Shown here: positions 48,922 to 57,162 of the stretch, piece after piece | Layout of the letters: every line of letters starts with the position of its first letter | Position numbering within the stretch: position 1 is the first letter of the stretch | DNA from: Sphingobium sp. DEHP117 | GTDB taxonomy: Bacteria > Pseudomonadota > Alphaproteobacteria > Sphingomonadales > Sphingomonadaceae | Assembly (NCBI RefSeq): GCF_030867385.1 | Contig: NZ_JAPFBJ010000002.1 | Coordinates: forward strand, 1,052,003 to 1,116,002 | DNA: 64,000 nucleotides | Direction: 5' to 3' | The notes under the pieces: generated by a model | Seen by the model: the letters and a program-made list of their open reading frames with translations, nothing else | Database searches by the model: none | Told to the model about the DNA's origin: nothing | Translations under genes and position numbers: made by a program

Positions 48922-49128
48922 CTATCCGCGCCCCTTCTTTTCTTCCTTGCTGTCGTTGACGCGCATGACGACGCGACCGTTGAGCGGAAGAGCATTGAGG
49001 CTCATCGTGAAGCCTTTCCCGTCGCGGGTGGCCCATGCAACGCCGATATCGGTCCAGCGGGCGTTCTCGCCGTCGCCGTTCACGGTGAAGAGGCGATGGC
49101 TGGGGCGGTTCTGATTGATATCTGACAT
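48922..49128 (-). CDS. Small conserved-looking accessory protein of unknown function
   Basis: 68 residues from ATG 49128, supported by AAGGAG at 49140-49135. The sequence reads like a compact beta-rich domain: HRLFTVNGDGENARWTDIGV, then RDGKGFTMSLNALPLNGRVV. Proteins of this look occur often in integrative elements of alphaproteobacteria, but I can assign no function. A longer frame to 49344 exists and is unlikely to be translated. The following 283 bases up to the methylase hold no gene I can support. Confidence 0.7.
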   Translation of the reverse strand: MSDINQNRPSHRLFTVNGDGENARWTDIGVAWATRDGKGFTMSLNALPLNGRVVMRVNDSKEEKKGRG

Positions 49129-49411
49129 GATGTTCTCCTTCATGTTTTCCGAAGGACCATTCCCTCGGTTCATGGGGAGAGTGCGGAACGGACGAAAAAG
49201 ACGGAGATCAAAGGCTCGTGCGCAGCACGACCATTGGCGCGGAGCTGCACGAAGGAAGCGAGCGGGCTTGAACCTTGGCGCGTCCGGTCCAAAACCCATG
49301 ACAAAAACCGACGAATGATCCTGCCAGAAATCATTGAGAACCACGGCACCAATCAGAACCGCGCCTGCCTATGCCCCCGATTGACGATGGCGATGCTGGC
49401 ACACGCTGGAC

Positions 49412-49903
49412 ATGACCAGCTTTTTCAGTCGCACAGCCGCAACCCGCGATGATTGGCAAACGCCCCGGCATATCATTTCCGCACTCGGTCATTTCGATCT
49501 CGACCCATGCGCCAATAATGACGATCCGACGCGCTGCGGCTCAACGGGATTCACCATCGAACAGGACGGCCTGTCGCGAGAATGGCACGGCAGAGTATGG
49601 CTGAATCCGCCCTATGGCGGCGCGACTCCCGCGAAAGTCTGGCTGATGAAGCTGGCGCGACACGGCAATGGCGTTGCTCTTGTTCCGCCGCGTGTCGGTG
49701 CGCGTTGGTTCCATGATGTCGTTCTCTCGACAGCCCATGCGATCCTGTTTCTGAAAGGTCGCGTGTCCTTCATTGATCCGGTCGCGCAACGGCCCGCGCG
49801 GGGCAACAATGCCGACAGCATTCTGATTGCTTACGGGTTGGAAAATGTCGTGGCGTTTGAAAAATGCGGCCTCGAAGGCAGGCTTTGGCGATTGCTGCCG
49901 TAA
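49412..49903 (+). CDS. Phage-type DNA N-6-adenine methyltransferase
   Basis: 163 residues of the Dam-like family found in phages and plasmids. Motifs: DDWQTPRHIISALGHFDLDP and the catalytic RVWLNPPYGG (the NPPY adenine-methylase motif), with a start FFSRTAATRD. It lacks an obvious restriction partner, so it probably protects the element from host restriction, in line with the nearby ardC antirestriction genes. Its stop lies 49 bases before the remains of the first ardC. Confidence 0.9.
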   Translation: MTSFFSRTAATRDDWQTPRHIISALGHFDLDPCANNDDPTRCGSTGFTIEQDGLSREWHGRVWLNPPYGGATPAKVWLMKLARHGNGVALVPPRVGARWFHDVVLSTAHAILFLKGRVSFIDPVAQRPARGNNADSILIAYGLENVVAFEKCGLEGRLWRLLP

Positions 49904-49942
49904 TCCAGCGACACCGTTCGACCTTCGCAAAAGTCGAAATGA

Positions 49943-49962
49943 AGGCGGCCATCAGGCCGCCT
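49943..49962. terminator. Hairpin between the methylase and the ardC remnant
   Basis: AGGCGGCC and GGCCGCCT pair across ATCA. The hairpin covers the stop codon of the ardC fragment and lies 40 bases after the methylase stop, so it could end transcription from both sides. Confidence 0.45.
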
Positions 49963-50065
49963 CTCTGCGTTCAGAGATAGACAAAGATGCCAGATATTCG
50001 GCGGCCTTGTTCGCGGCACTTGCAGCAGTGAAGATCGCCTTGCGGTCGGATTTCAGGATGCGAAG
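49952..50065 (-). pseudogene. 3' end of ardC-1, cut off by the RIT element
   Basis: The minus strand reads LRILKSDRKAIFTAASAANK and AAEYLASLSISERREAA before a stop. This matches the C-terminus of ArdC-type antirestriction proteins (usual form WLxVLKxDxRAIFxAAxxAQxAAD). The upstream part of the gene is on the far side of the insertion, at 53917-54056. It is out of context and cannot be expressed from its own start. Confidence 0.75.
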
Positions 50066-50206
50066 TAATCGCGAGGTGTCGATAATGTGAAGGAACGCAG
50101 TTTCAGTGTCTGAAATGCGCAGAATTGCGACGTTATCTGACGGGCTTTGCTCCGCATTATTTCTCGACGAACCTCTGCGGTCGTTTGACCAGCAGAGGAG
50201 CCGTCA

Positions 50207-51439
50207 ATGCCGAATACCGATTGCGAACTGATCTCCGAACTCAGATCCGTACTGACCAGCCAACGATACAGCCCGGTGGTGGCCGGGAACTACTGCGCCT
50301 ATGCGCGCGGGTTCCTCGACTATCTTGCCCGGCGCAGCATCCCGATCGCGGAGGTGACCGAGGCGCAGGTGGGGTACTATTTGCACCATGCGATCACGAT
50401 GTTCCGCAAACGTCATGGCCGACCACCAGGGCCGTGTTGGCACTCCATTCCGCGTTCTGGAATCCACGCCCTACTGCGGCTTGCACAGGGCCGTTGGCCA
50501 CCCGCGCCCAAAGCGACATGTGCTGCTGACACGCTGCGCTTTACGATTTGCGACGAATACGAGATCTGGCTGCGCGAGGAGCGGGGCCTTGCGGAGCGCA
50601 GCATCTACGCATTGATGTGGGAAGGTCGGAACTTCCTGACCTGGCAGCTTGATCGATGCGGCGTCGACAGCCTGGTGGAAATGAGCGTCGGCGACATCGA
50701 CCGTTACATGGATATGCGCAGCCCGCACCAAACGCGCAAATCGGTGAAGGACGTGGCGGAGCGTCTTCGCTCGCTGTTGCGTTATCTGCACCGTACGCGC
50801 CGCACCGCAATCGACTTGTCGCCGCACGTCATCGCCCCGCTATTGTATGCCTATGAAGGGGTGCCCTCGATCCTGGAGCGCGATCAGATCGCCGCCGTTC
50901 TGGAAACCGCGAGCAAAGACACAACGCCTATCGGGCTCAGAGATCAGGCGATCCTGCAACTGCTGGCGACTTATGGTCTGAGGTCCGGCGAAATCCGCAA
51001 TCTGAAGATCGAGGATATTGACTGGCGGACGGAATCGATCCGCATCCTCCACACCAAGACCCGTGCCTGTTCCTATCTGCCGTTGATGGCTCCGGTGGGC
51101 GAAGCCATCCTCAGCTATCTGCGCTCGGGACGACCGCAGACCGACGCCCGCGAAGTGTTCGTGCGGACCCGTGCACCCTATGGAAGGCTCCGGGTGCTGC
51201 ATAGTGCCGTCTTCCGGCGAATCCGGGATGCCGGGGTCAAGCCACCGGGGAAGTGTGGGCCACACATCTTCAGACATGCCCGCGCGGTCGAGATGCTGCG
51301 CGCCTCGGTCCCGCAAAAGGTGATCGGCGATATGCTGGGTCATCGTTCGACGGAATCTACCGCTCCGTATCTCAAGCTGGCAACCGAAGACCTGCGGGCC
51401 ATCGCGCTCGACGTTCCGGGATCGGAGGTGCTGTCATGA
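50207..51439 (+). CDS. RIT tyrosine recombinase A (first of trio)
   Basis: A 410-residue tyrosine recombinase. The N-terminal SAM-like DNA-binding part covers about 1-190. The catalytic domain shows Arg in LATYGLRSGEIRNLKIEDID, HIFRHARAVEM (H-x-x-R) and LGHRSTESTAPYLKL with the final His and Tyr. ATG 50207 follows AGAGGAG. The stop overlaps the next ATG by four bases. It acts with the next two proteins in RIT transposition, whose mechanism is not settled. Confidence 0.92.
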   Translation: MPNTDCELISELRSVLTSQRYSPVVAGNYCAYARGFLDYLARRSIPIAEVTEAQVGYYLHHAITMFRKRHGRPPGPCWHSIPRSGIHALLRLAQGRWPPAPKATCAADTLRFTICDEYEIWLREERGLAERSIYALMWEGRNFLTWQLDRCGVDSLVEMSVGDIDRYMDMRSPHQTRKSVKDVAERLRSLLRYLHRTRRTAIDLSPHVIAPLLYAYEGVPSILERDQIAAVLETASKDTTPIGLRDQAILQLLATYGLRSGEIRNLKIEDIDWRTESIRILHTKTRACSYLPLMAPVGEAILSYLRSGRPQTDAREVFVRTRAPYGRLRVLHSAVFRRIRDAGVKPPGKCGPHIFRHARAVEMLRASVPQKVIGDMLGHRSTESTAPYLKLATEDLRAIALDVPGSEVLS

Positions 51440-52800
51440 CGCCATGGCCCGATCCCGAACGACTGTTGATCGCGCGCTATCTCGCGGACCTTGGCCTGCG
51501 CAGCAAGAACAGCCGCACCTATTACAAACAGGTGCTCTACAGCTTCCAGGACGTCGCCGCGCGCCACACCGAACTCGGCCAAGATGTGCTGGTAGCCTGG
51601 TTGCGGGCGTGGTCCGACCGTTGGACAGCGACGACGCTGCTCCACCGCACCCGCATTATCGACCGGTTCCTCGATCACCTTGTGCAAACCGGGGCGATCC
51701 ACCGCAATCCCGTCGTCGTCCTGCGCAAGGAGTGCAACGTCAAGCAGTGCATGCCGGTCTGGCGCGCTCTGGCTTCACGCGATCCAGAACAAGCCCTTGC
51801 CGAACTGCATCAGCCCAAACCGTTCGGCAGCGTGCTGGGCGCGATCATGGCCGAGCACGTTACGCTGATGCGCAACAGGGGGTACAAATATACCACGCAG
51901 CCTGTGTGGCTTTTGCGGTTCGACCGGTTCCTACAGCTGAACCCGGCGCTGCAGGATGAACCGATCGGGGTGATGCTCGAACACTGGGCGGCGGCGAAGG
52001 CCACGCGCAATCATCCTGCCGAATGCGAAAAGCTGAAGCGCGTCCTTGCGAAGATACTCCGCCACCGGGATCCGTCGATCCCACCGCGCCGACCGGACCC
52101 ACGTCCGGGGAAGGAAGTGGCCAAACAATGGCGCAAACCTCATATCTATACGCCCGCCGACGTGCAGCATATGCTCGACATTGCTCGCTCTTACCCCTCT
52201 CCGCGAGCGTCGCTTCGCCCGTTGAGTGTCTACACGATGCTTCTGCTCGCCTATTGCGCGGGCCTGCGGCGCAGCGAGGTTGCCCGCCTTGATCTGGGGG
52301 ATGTTGATCTTCAGGGCGGCACGATCACTATACGGCAGACCAAGTTCTACAAGACAAGGATACTGCCGCTGCCCGACACTGTGATGGCCGAACTTCGGGC
52401 GTACATCGATGTGCGGCGTCGCGCGGGTGCCCCGCAGGATCCGAGGTCAGGTCTGTTCTGGCACGAGCAGCGGAGCGGCCGCTATACGAAGCAAGCCGTC
52501 GCCTGGCTGCTCGTTGACGTCATACGCCGTGCCGGGCTGAAGCCACCGCAGGGGCGAACGGGACCGCGTTTGCACGACCTGCGCCACTCGATGGTCGTGA
52601 ACCGGATCCTCGAATGGTACAGGACGGGCATCAACCCGCAGGACCGTCTGCCATTCCTCGCGACCTACCTCGGCCACCGGGATATCAACTCTACGCTGGT
52701 CTACATCACGGTCACCCAGGATCTGCTGCATTACGCAAACGAGCGGTTCCGCATGGTGGGCGCACCTTGCCTCAGCATGGAGCGGGAGGTGCAGACATGA
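51436..52800 (+). CDS. RIT tyrosine recombinase B (second of trio)
   Basis: A 454-residue tyrosine recombinase, larger than the other two. The catalytic part has Arg in YCAGLRRSEVARLDLGDVDL, LHDLRHSMVVNRIL (H-x-x-R) and YLGHRDINSTLVYITV (His and Tyr). A longer frame runs to 51253 inside gene A, but ATG 51436 overlaps the A stop (ATGA) and homology starts there. It is coupled to gene C by another ATGA overlap. Confidence 0.92.
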   Translation: MTPWPDPERLLIARYLADLGLRSKNSRTYYKQVLYSFQDVAARHTELGQDVLVAWLRAWSDRWTATTLLHRTRIIDRFLDHLVQTGAIHRNPVVVLRKECNVKQCMPVWRALASRDPEQALAELHQPKPFGSVLGAIMAEHVTLMRNRGYKYTTQPVWLLRFDRFLQLNPALQDEPIGVMLEHWAAAKATRNHPAECEKLKRVLAKILRHRDPSIPPRRPDPRPGKEVAKQWRKPHIYTPADVQHMLDIARSYPSPRASLRPLSVYTMLLLAYCAGLRRSEVARLDLGDVDLQGGTITIRQTKFYKTRILPLPDTVMAELRAYIDVRRRAGAPQDPRSGLFWHEQRSGRYTKQAVAWLLVDVIRRAGLKPPQGRTGPRLHDLRHSMVVNRILEWYRTGINPQDRLPFLATYLGHRDINSTLVYITVTQDLLHYANERFRMVGAPCLSMEREVQT

Positions 52801-53801
52801 GCAAGGCCAACCCGTTCCCGGTACTGATGCGCGCGTTCTTCTACGAATGGCTGGTCGAGCAGCGCAACGCATCCATCCATACAGTCCGATCATACCGCGA
52901 TACCTGGCGGCTGTTCTTGCGGTTCGTCGCACAGCGGGCTGGAAGGAAGGTGGCTATGATTACGATGACTGATCTGGCCGCAAGCGAGGTCTCCGCGTTC
53001 CTCAGTTACGCTGAACATGAGCGCGGCGGCACGATCGGCACGCGCAACTGCAGGCTTGCCGCAATCCGCAGCTTCTTCCACTTCGTGGCGACCAGGGATC
53101 CTGCATCGATCGCGCAATGCGTCGAAATCCTCAACATACCCGTCAAGCGCACGCCGGTATCGGAGCCCTGCTATCTGGATCCGGCGGAAGTGACGGCAAT
53201 TCTTGCCCAGCCTGACCGTTCGACGCTCGAAGGCATGCGCGATCATGTGCTGCTCTCGTTCCTCTACAACAGCGGCGCACGAATACAGGAAGCGCTCGAC
53301 TTGTGCCCCGAAGCAATCCGGTTCGAAAGTCCGAGCTGCGTGCGCTTGACCGGCAAGGGACGGAAGGAACGCATCTGCCCGCTCTGGCCTGAAACAGCCT
53401 TGCTGCTGAAGAAGCTGCTCGAACGGCAACCACGGGCGCCTGACCAACGGCTGTTCGTTAACCGCTATGGCGAACCGCTCAGCGCGTCGGGCGTCCGATT
53501 CAAGCTTGCCGCCTACGTAAAGGCGGCGACCGAAGCCACACCAACGCTGCGTACCAAGCACGTGACGCCGCACGCCTTCCGGCACGCCACCGCCGTGCAC
53601 CTCATATCTGCGGGCGTCGATGTTACAGTCATCCGCAGTTGGCTCGGCCACGTGAGCCTCGACACGACCAACCACTATGCCAGGGCCAATCTTGAAACGA
53701 AGCGAAAGGCCCTGGAACAGGTCGCCGTTCCGACAACACCCGGCGGTCAGCCTTCGTGGAAGCGCGATACAAGCGTGCTCGCCTGGCTCGACACGCTTTG
53801 A
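52797..53801 (+). CDS. RIT tyrosine recombinase C (third of trio)
   Basis: A 334-residue tyrosine recombinase of XerD-like size. A core-binding domain (FFYEWLVEQRNASIHTVRSY) precedes the catalytic part, which has Arg in FLYNSGARIQEALDL, VTPHAFRHATAVHLI (H-x-x-R) and WLGHVSLDTTNHYARA (His and Tyr). All active-site residues are kept. The gene ends 53 bases before the right inverted repeat. Confidence 0.93.
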   Translation: MSKANPFPVLMRAFFYEWLVEQRNASIHTVRSYRDTWRLFLRFVAQRAGRKVAMITMTDLAASEVSAFLSYAEHERGGTIGTRNCRLAAIRSFFHFVATRDPASIAQCVEILNIPVKRTPVSEPCYLDPAEVTAILAQPDRSTLEGMRDHVLLSFLYNSGARIQEALDLCPEAIRFESPSCVRLTGKGRKERICPLWPETALLLKKLLERQPRAPDQRLFVNRYGEPLSASGVRFKLAAYVKAATEATPTLRTKHVTPHAFRHATAVHLISAGVDVTVIRSWLGHVSLDTTNHYARANLETKRKALEQVAVPTTPGGQPSWKRDTSVLAWLDTL

Positions 53802-53916
53802 AATAATGTGAAGGAACGTTGGCAGGAAACCCCAGAACTCGGCCAATCTGGCCGCGTTCCTTCACATTATCGACACCTCGCGATTAGCCAGGTTATGGCG
53901 AGGTGAGCATAACGCC

Positions 53917-54056
53917 AGCCAGTTATCGATATAGGCGGCGTGATCGGGACGCGGCTCGGCAGATATGCCAAGATCGCCACACAGGAACGCAGCGCCCAGC
54001 TCGGCGACATATCCTGACAGTCCAGCCCCAATCCGGGGTTCGAGGAAGAAAACCAT
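53917..54056 (-). pseudogene. Internal fragment of ardC-1 on the other side of RIT copy 1
   Basis: The minus strand reads VAELGAAFLCGDLGISAEPR, PDHAAYIDNWL and then enters the RIT element. This is the ArdC segment that normally precedes WLxVLKxD, which lies at 49952-50065. Upstream of VAELGAAF the reading (FFLEPRIGAGLSGY) no longer resembles ArdC, so the gene had already lost its 5' part, or a second rearrangement ends here. Confidence 0.72.
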
Positions 54057-54391
54057 CGGCTGCCTCCAGCACTGCCCAAAAACCGCATCGGCCTCCCCCG
54101 AGGCGGGGGTGGGCGGCGAGAGCGACCGAAGAGGCCCGTTCGAGCGGCGGGCTGCACCCGCAGGGGCGAAATGAAATGGAGCAGCCCGGCGAAGCCGGGG
54201 CTTGCAGCCCGCCGTGGCGGGCCTAGCAGGGAGCGCCGACCACCTCCGCGTCGGAAGGGAGGCCCAAAAAGTAGCGCCGCCGCGTCAGCGGCGTCCGCAG
54301 ATCAGGCGGGCGACAGCCCGCTATCGTCTTTCGCGACAGGCTGCCGCCCGCCCGCGGGCGAGCACTGGTGACGGATCGTGCGCGGCGTCGC
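54057..54391. other. 335-base GC-rich gap without a recognisable gene
   Basis: The stretch holds several hairpins (GGCCTCCCCCGAGGCGGGGG, CCCGGCGAAGCCGGGG, GCCCGCCGTGGCGGGC) and no frame with convincing codon use. The hairpin run just after the mer genes could stop their transcription. The left end joins the truncated ardC fragment. Confidence 0.5.
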
Positions 54392-55738
54392 CTAGAGCAT
54401 GTAGCCGATATCCGAGGCGCCGGTCGGATAGGCAAACATGGTGGAGCGTAGATCGGCCGCGGTGAGGCCGTGGCGGATGGCCAGGCCGAAAAGGTTGATC
54501 ACCTCGTCGGCGTTCGGCCCGACGAGATGCGCGCCGAGGACGAGGTCCGTCCGCTCGTCGATCAGAACTTTGTGGCCATAGACCGGCTCGGCGAGCCGGC
54601 GGGCGGTGAACCAGTCCGGCGTCGAGGCCGCGTTAACCCGGAACTTGAGGCCGCTGCGGCGCGCCGCCTCTTCCGAAAGCCCGACGGCGGCGATCGGCGG
54701 CACGGTGAAGGCGACGCTCGGAACACCGCGATAGTCGGGCTCGCGCGATGGACCTTGCAGGAGGTTCGCGGCGACGATCTTCGCGTCGTGGCTCGACACC
54801 GGGGTCAGGGGCGGCCCGACGCCGGCGGCGTCACCGGCGGCATAGACCCGCGGGTTGGAAATGCTGCGCAGATGCGCATCGAGCTGCAGTCGTCCGTCTT
54901 GCACCGCGACCTGCCCGGTGGACAGGTCGAGGCTGCCGAGATCGGGACGACGCCCGGCAGCATGAATGACGAGATCGCAGGCGACCTCCAGGTCCGGCGC
55001 TCCCTGGCGAGAGGCACGCACCTGCAGGCCGTCCCCGTTCCGCTCGACCCGTGTGACCGCGGTGCCGGTCTCGATGCGAATGCCGAGCGCCGTGAACCGC
55101 GGTGTGAGCCAGCCCACCAGGTCGGGATCGAAATGCGGCAGCAGCCGGCTAGCGCGCTGCAGGATCGTGACTTCGGCGCCGGCACGTGCGGCCAGATGCG
55201 AGAACTCCGCGGCGACATAGCCGCCGCCGATCAGCACGATCCGGCGCGGCAGCGTCTCCAGCTCGAGGAAAGCGTCGCTCGTGCTGACCAGCTCCTCGCC
55301 TGGAATGCCGAGCGGGATCGGCCCCGCGCCGGTTGCGATCAGGATATGCTGGGCCTGCAACGTCCGACCGTCGACCGCGACCGCGTCCGGGCTTGCGAAG
55401 CGCGCTAGCCCGTGGAAGGCGTCGACGCCCAGCTTGGCGTAGCGGCGTTCCTGCTTGGCGGGGACCGGATCGGTAAAGCTGCGCTTGAACGCCATCAGGC
55501 TCGGCCAATCGATCGCCAGGTCGCCGCCGACACCATGTCCGGCCATGCGAGCGGCGGCATCGATCGCCTCTTCGCCGCTGACCAGCATCTTCTTGGGATC
55601 GCAGCCCCGTAGCGCACAGGTGCCGCCGAACGGGCGGTGGTCGATGACGGCGACGGACCATCCGGCGGCGCGGACCTGGCCGATCGCGACCTGGGCGGCT
55701 GTTCCGCTGCCGATGACGATCAGGTCGTAATGGGCCAT
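54392..55738 (-). CDS. MerA-like FAD-dependent disulfide oxidoreductase without the C-terminal Cys pair
   Basis: A 448-residue class I pyridine-nucleotide disulfide oxidoreductase. The FAD fold is DLIVIGSGTAAQVAI, the redox-active disulfide GGTCALRGCDPKK (Cys41/46) and the NAD(P) fold IVLIGGGYVAAEFSHLAARAG. VYAAGDAAGVGPPLTPVSSHDA binds flavin. Position in a mer cassette suggests mercuric reductase, but there is no N-terminal heavy-metal domain. The protein ends ASDIGYML instead of the vicinal cysteines that MerA uses to receive Hg(II). It may be a divergent reductase or a glutathione-reductase-like enzyme. It overlaps merB by 19 bases. Confidence 0.85.
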   Translation of the reverse strand: MAHYDLIVIGSGTAAQVAIGQVRAAGWSVAVIDHRPFGGTCALRGCDPKKMLVSGEEAIDAAARMAGHGVGGDLAIDWPSLMAFKRSFTDPVPAKQERRYAKLGVDAFHGLARFASPDAVAVDGRTLQAQHILIATGAGPIPLGIPGEELVSTSDAFLELETLPRRIVLIGGGYVAAEFSHLAARAGAEVTILQRASRLLPHFDPDLVGWLTPRFTALGIRIETGTAVTRVERNGDGLQVRASRQGAPDLEVACDLVIHAAGRRPDLGSLDLSTGQVAVQDGRLQLDAHLRSISNPRVYAAGDAAGVGPPLTPVSSHDAKIVAANLLQGPSREPDYRGVPSVAFTVPPIAAVGLSEEAARRSGLKFRVNAASTPDWFTARRLAEPVYGHKVLIDERTDLVLGAHLVGPNADEVINLFGLAIRHGLTAADLRSTMFAYPTGASDIGYML

Positions 55739-56499
55739 GGCAATATCCCTCCGAGCATCGGTGCAAAGATCGCGCGGCCGACCTGGAGGGCCTCGCGCAG
55801 GGTCAGGCGAATGCCGTCGCGGGCGGTCACGGAACCGTCCATACGCCAGGCTTCAAGATGATCGGCATGGCAGAAGAAAGCCTGCTGAGTGCAGAGCGAA
55901 GACGCTGCACAGCCGCCGGTGTAGCGATGACCGGACCAGACGAGAATCCCCTCGGGCACGACGTCGCCCAAGGTGCAGCCCCGGTCGTGGACATGGATCG
56001 CAAGCGAGCGCCGGCATTGGCGGCATGACGAGCGGATGAGGCTGGCGTGCGGTGCGATCGTGCAGATCCCCAGCGCGTCGAGGGCGCACATGGCTCCCAT
56101 CGTGATACCCGCGGCCTCCACCTGATGCTCACTGGGAGCATCGGTGAAAGGATAGGCGCCGCTCACTCGGCCGTCGCCGTCGAGGACCACGAGATCGCGT
56201 CCGGCGAGCCGGTGGAGCGCTGCGGCCACGTCGCCGGGCGGGAGCGCAACCGCGGCAGCGATCTCCACCGGCGCCGGCGCGTGGCCCTGGGTGACATAGG
56301 CCCGGAGGATGGCACGCCGCACCTCGTCCTCGGTGCTGTCGATGCCATGCCACCTGCGGCCGATAAATGCCGCGAACAGCGCTGTCAGGGCCGAATGGGC
56401 GCTTGGCGCGGTGACCGCAGTCCAGTCCGGGACGACGGTGCCGTCGGGGAATGCAACCGTCGGTTCAGGGGCAGCGTCAGCGGGGGTGGCAAGCGTCAC
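55720..56499 (-). CDS. merB: Organomercurial lyase MerB
   Basis: 259 residues of the alkylmercury lyase family. The catalytic set is visible: Cys138 and Asp141 in GAMCALDALGICTIAPHASL, and Cys210 in QQAFFCHADHLEAW. This matches Cys96, Asp99 and Cys159 of the plasmid R831b enzyme. A winged-helix-like N-domain (60-120) precedes the catalytic part. The enzyme cleaves the carbon-mercury bond and hands Hg(II) to a reductase. It lies nine bases after the GDCCVxC gene. Extra cysteines (RSSCRQC, GGCAASSLC) are a family variation. Confidence 0.9.
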   Translation of the reverse strand: MTLATPADAAPEPTVAFPDGTVVPDWTAVTAPSAHSALTALFAAFIGRRWHGIDSTEDEVRRAILRAYVTQGHAPAPVEIAAAVALPPGDVAAALHRLAGRDLVVLDGDGRVSGAYPFTDAPSEHQVEAAGITMGAMCALDALGICTIAPHASLIRSSCRQCRRSLAIHVHDRGCTLGDVVPEGILVWSGHRYTGGCAASSLCTQQAFFCHADHLEAWRMDGSVTARDGIRLTLREALQVGRAIFAPMLGGILPWPITT

Positions 56500-56508
56500 G
56501 GCTTGTCT

Positions 56509-56736
56509 TCAGCCGCAGCAGGACGCGCCCTTGCCCTCGATCTGGATCGGCGGACACGGAACGTCGCCATAGGAACAAAAGACGCAGCAATCGCCCTGCT
56601 TGGGCTTGAGGACCGCGCCGCAGCCCCGGCAGTCATAGAAAAACTGGCATGCGTTGGTCGGCATCGTCTCGGTCGCCTGATGTCCGCAGTGCGGACAGGT
56701 CAGGGTCGAGTGCAGCTCCGGAACGACGTCAGACAT
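56509..56736 (-). CDS. GDCCVxC-domain small cysteine-rich protein of the mer cassette
   Basis: 75 residues with ten cysteines in two parts: a zinc-ribbon-like half (STLTCPHCGHQATETM, then YDCRGCGAVLKPK) and the signature QGDCCVFCSYGDVPCPP. It ends GASCCG. This domain is named only by its motif and is commonly found in mercury cassettes; its role is unproven. The vicinal cysteines suggest mercury or zinc binding. The start overlaps the merT stop by eight bases. Confidence 0.85.
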   Translation of the reverse strand: MSDVVPELHSTLTCPHCGHQATETMPTNACQFFYDCRGCGAVLKPKQGDCCVFCSYGDVPCPPIQIEGKGASCCG

Positions 56737-57088
56737 AGCTATAACCCGCCCAGAGCAGTGCCGCGCCGACCAATAGGCCGGCGAGAGTGAGGATGCGCGT
56801 CCAGCGCGGCGTGCACACGCCGTCCGGGCCGCAGCGCATGGCGGCGAGTTGCTGGCGCAATAGCAGCGCGGCGCCGGCGACGAGGCATAATGCGCCGATC
56901 ACGAGGAGCGGCGTGCGATAGGGCGCGGAGACGACGGCCACGCCGCTGAGCCAGGCCGCGCCGATGCCGGCGGATGCCAAGAGGATCGGCAGTGCGCAGC
57001 AGGCAGCGACGCCGAACGCGGCGGCGATCCCCGCCAGGGTAAGCGCGGCGGTACTTATCCCCTTGGGCGGGCTTGGTGTCTGGGTCAC
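56729..57088 (-). CDS. merT: Mercuric ion transporter MerT
   Basis: 119 residues with three hydrophobic segments. The first carries the vicinal cysteines that move Hg(II) across the membrane (GVAACCALPILLASAGIGAA), and the cytoplasmic pair lies in MRCGPDGVCTPRW. No merP (periplasmic carrier) follows. It is the first gene of the structural operon, divergent from merR, with the regulated promoter between them. Confidence 0.88.
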   Translation of the reverse strand: MTQTPSPPKGISTAALTLAGIAAAFGVAACCALPILLASAGIGAAWLSGVAVVSAPYRTPLLVIGALCLVAGAALLLRQQLAAMRCGPDGVCTPRWTRILTLAGLLVGAALLWAGYSYV

Positions 57089-57117
57089 GGGCGACTCCTT
57101 GTGGCGGGCATGCAGCT

Positions 57118-57148
57118 ATCCTACCATCTGTAGCGACTACAGACTCAA
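57118..57148 (-). promoter_or_regulatory. MerR-type promoter and operator of the mer operon
   Basis: On the minus strand TTGAGT (-35, 57148-57143) and TAGGAT (-10, 57123-57118) are 19 bases apart, the overlong spacing that MerR-family proteins correct by twisting DNA. Inside the spacer CTGTAG and CTACAG form the dyad (TCTGTAG CGA CTACAGA on the plus strand). merT starts 30 bases downstream and merR reads away on the other strand. Confidence 0.85.
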
Positions 57149-57162
57149 GAGGTATTTTGAAG

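Larger units (their letters stand above)
50066..53916 (+). mobile_element. RIT element copy 1 (recombinase in trio), inserted in ardC-1
   Basis: Three overlapping tyrosine recombinases are bounded by a perfect 33-bp inverted repeat (50066-50098 and 53854-53886, outer end TAATCGCGAGGTGTCG). About 30 further bases at the right (to 53916) are shared with copy 2 and so belong to the element. A third, directly repeated ATAATGTGAAGGAACG at 53803-53818 lies just inside the right end. All three genes are intact. Each copy interrupts an ardC gene right after the Trp-Leu codons near its 3' end. Confidence 0.9.

Noticed and set aside
50125..50529. A 134-codon frame overlapping the start of RIT recombinase A (repeated at 57735-58139)
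   Set aside because: It is out of frame with the recombinase, whose ATG has a better ribosome site and full homology. It is duplicated only because the RIT element is duplicated.
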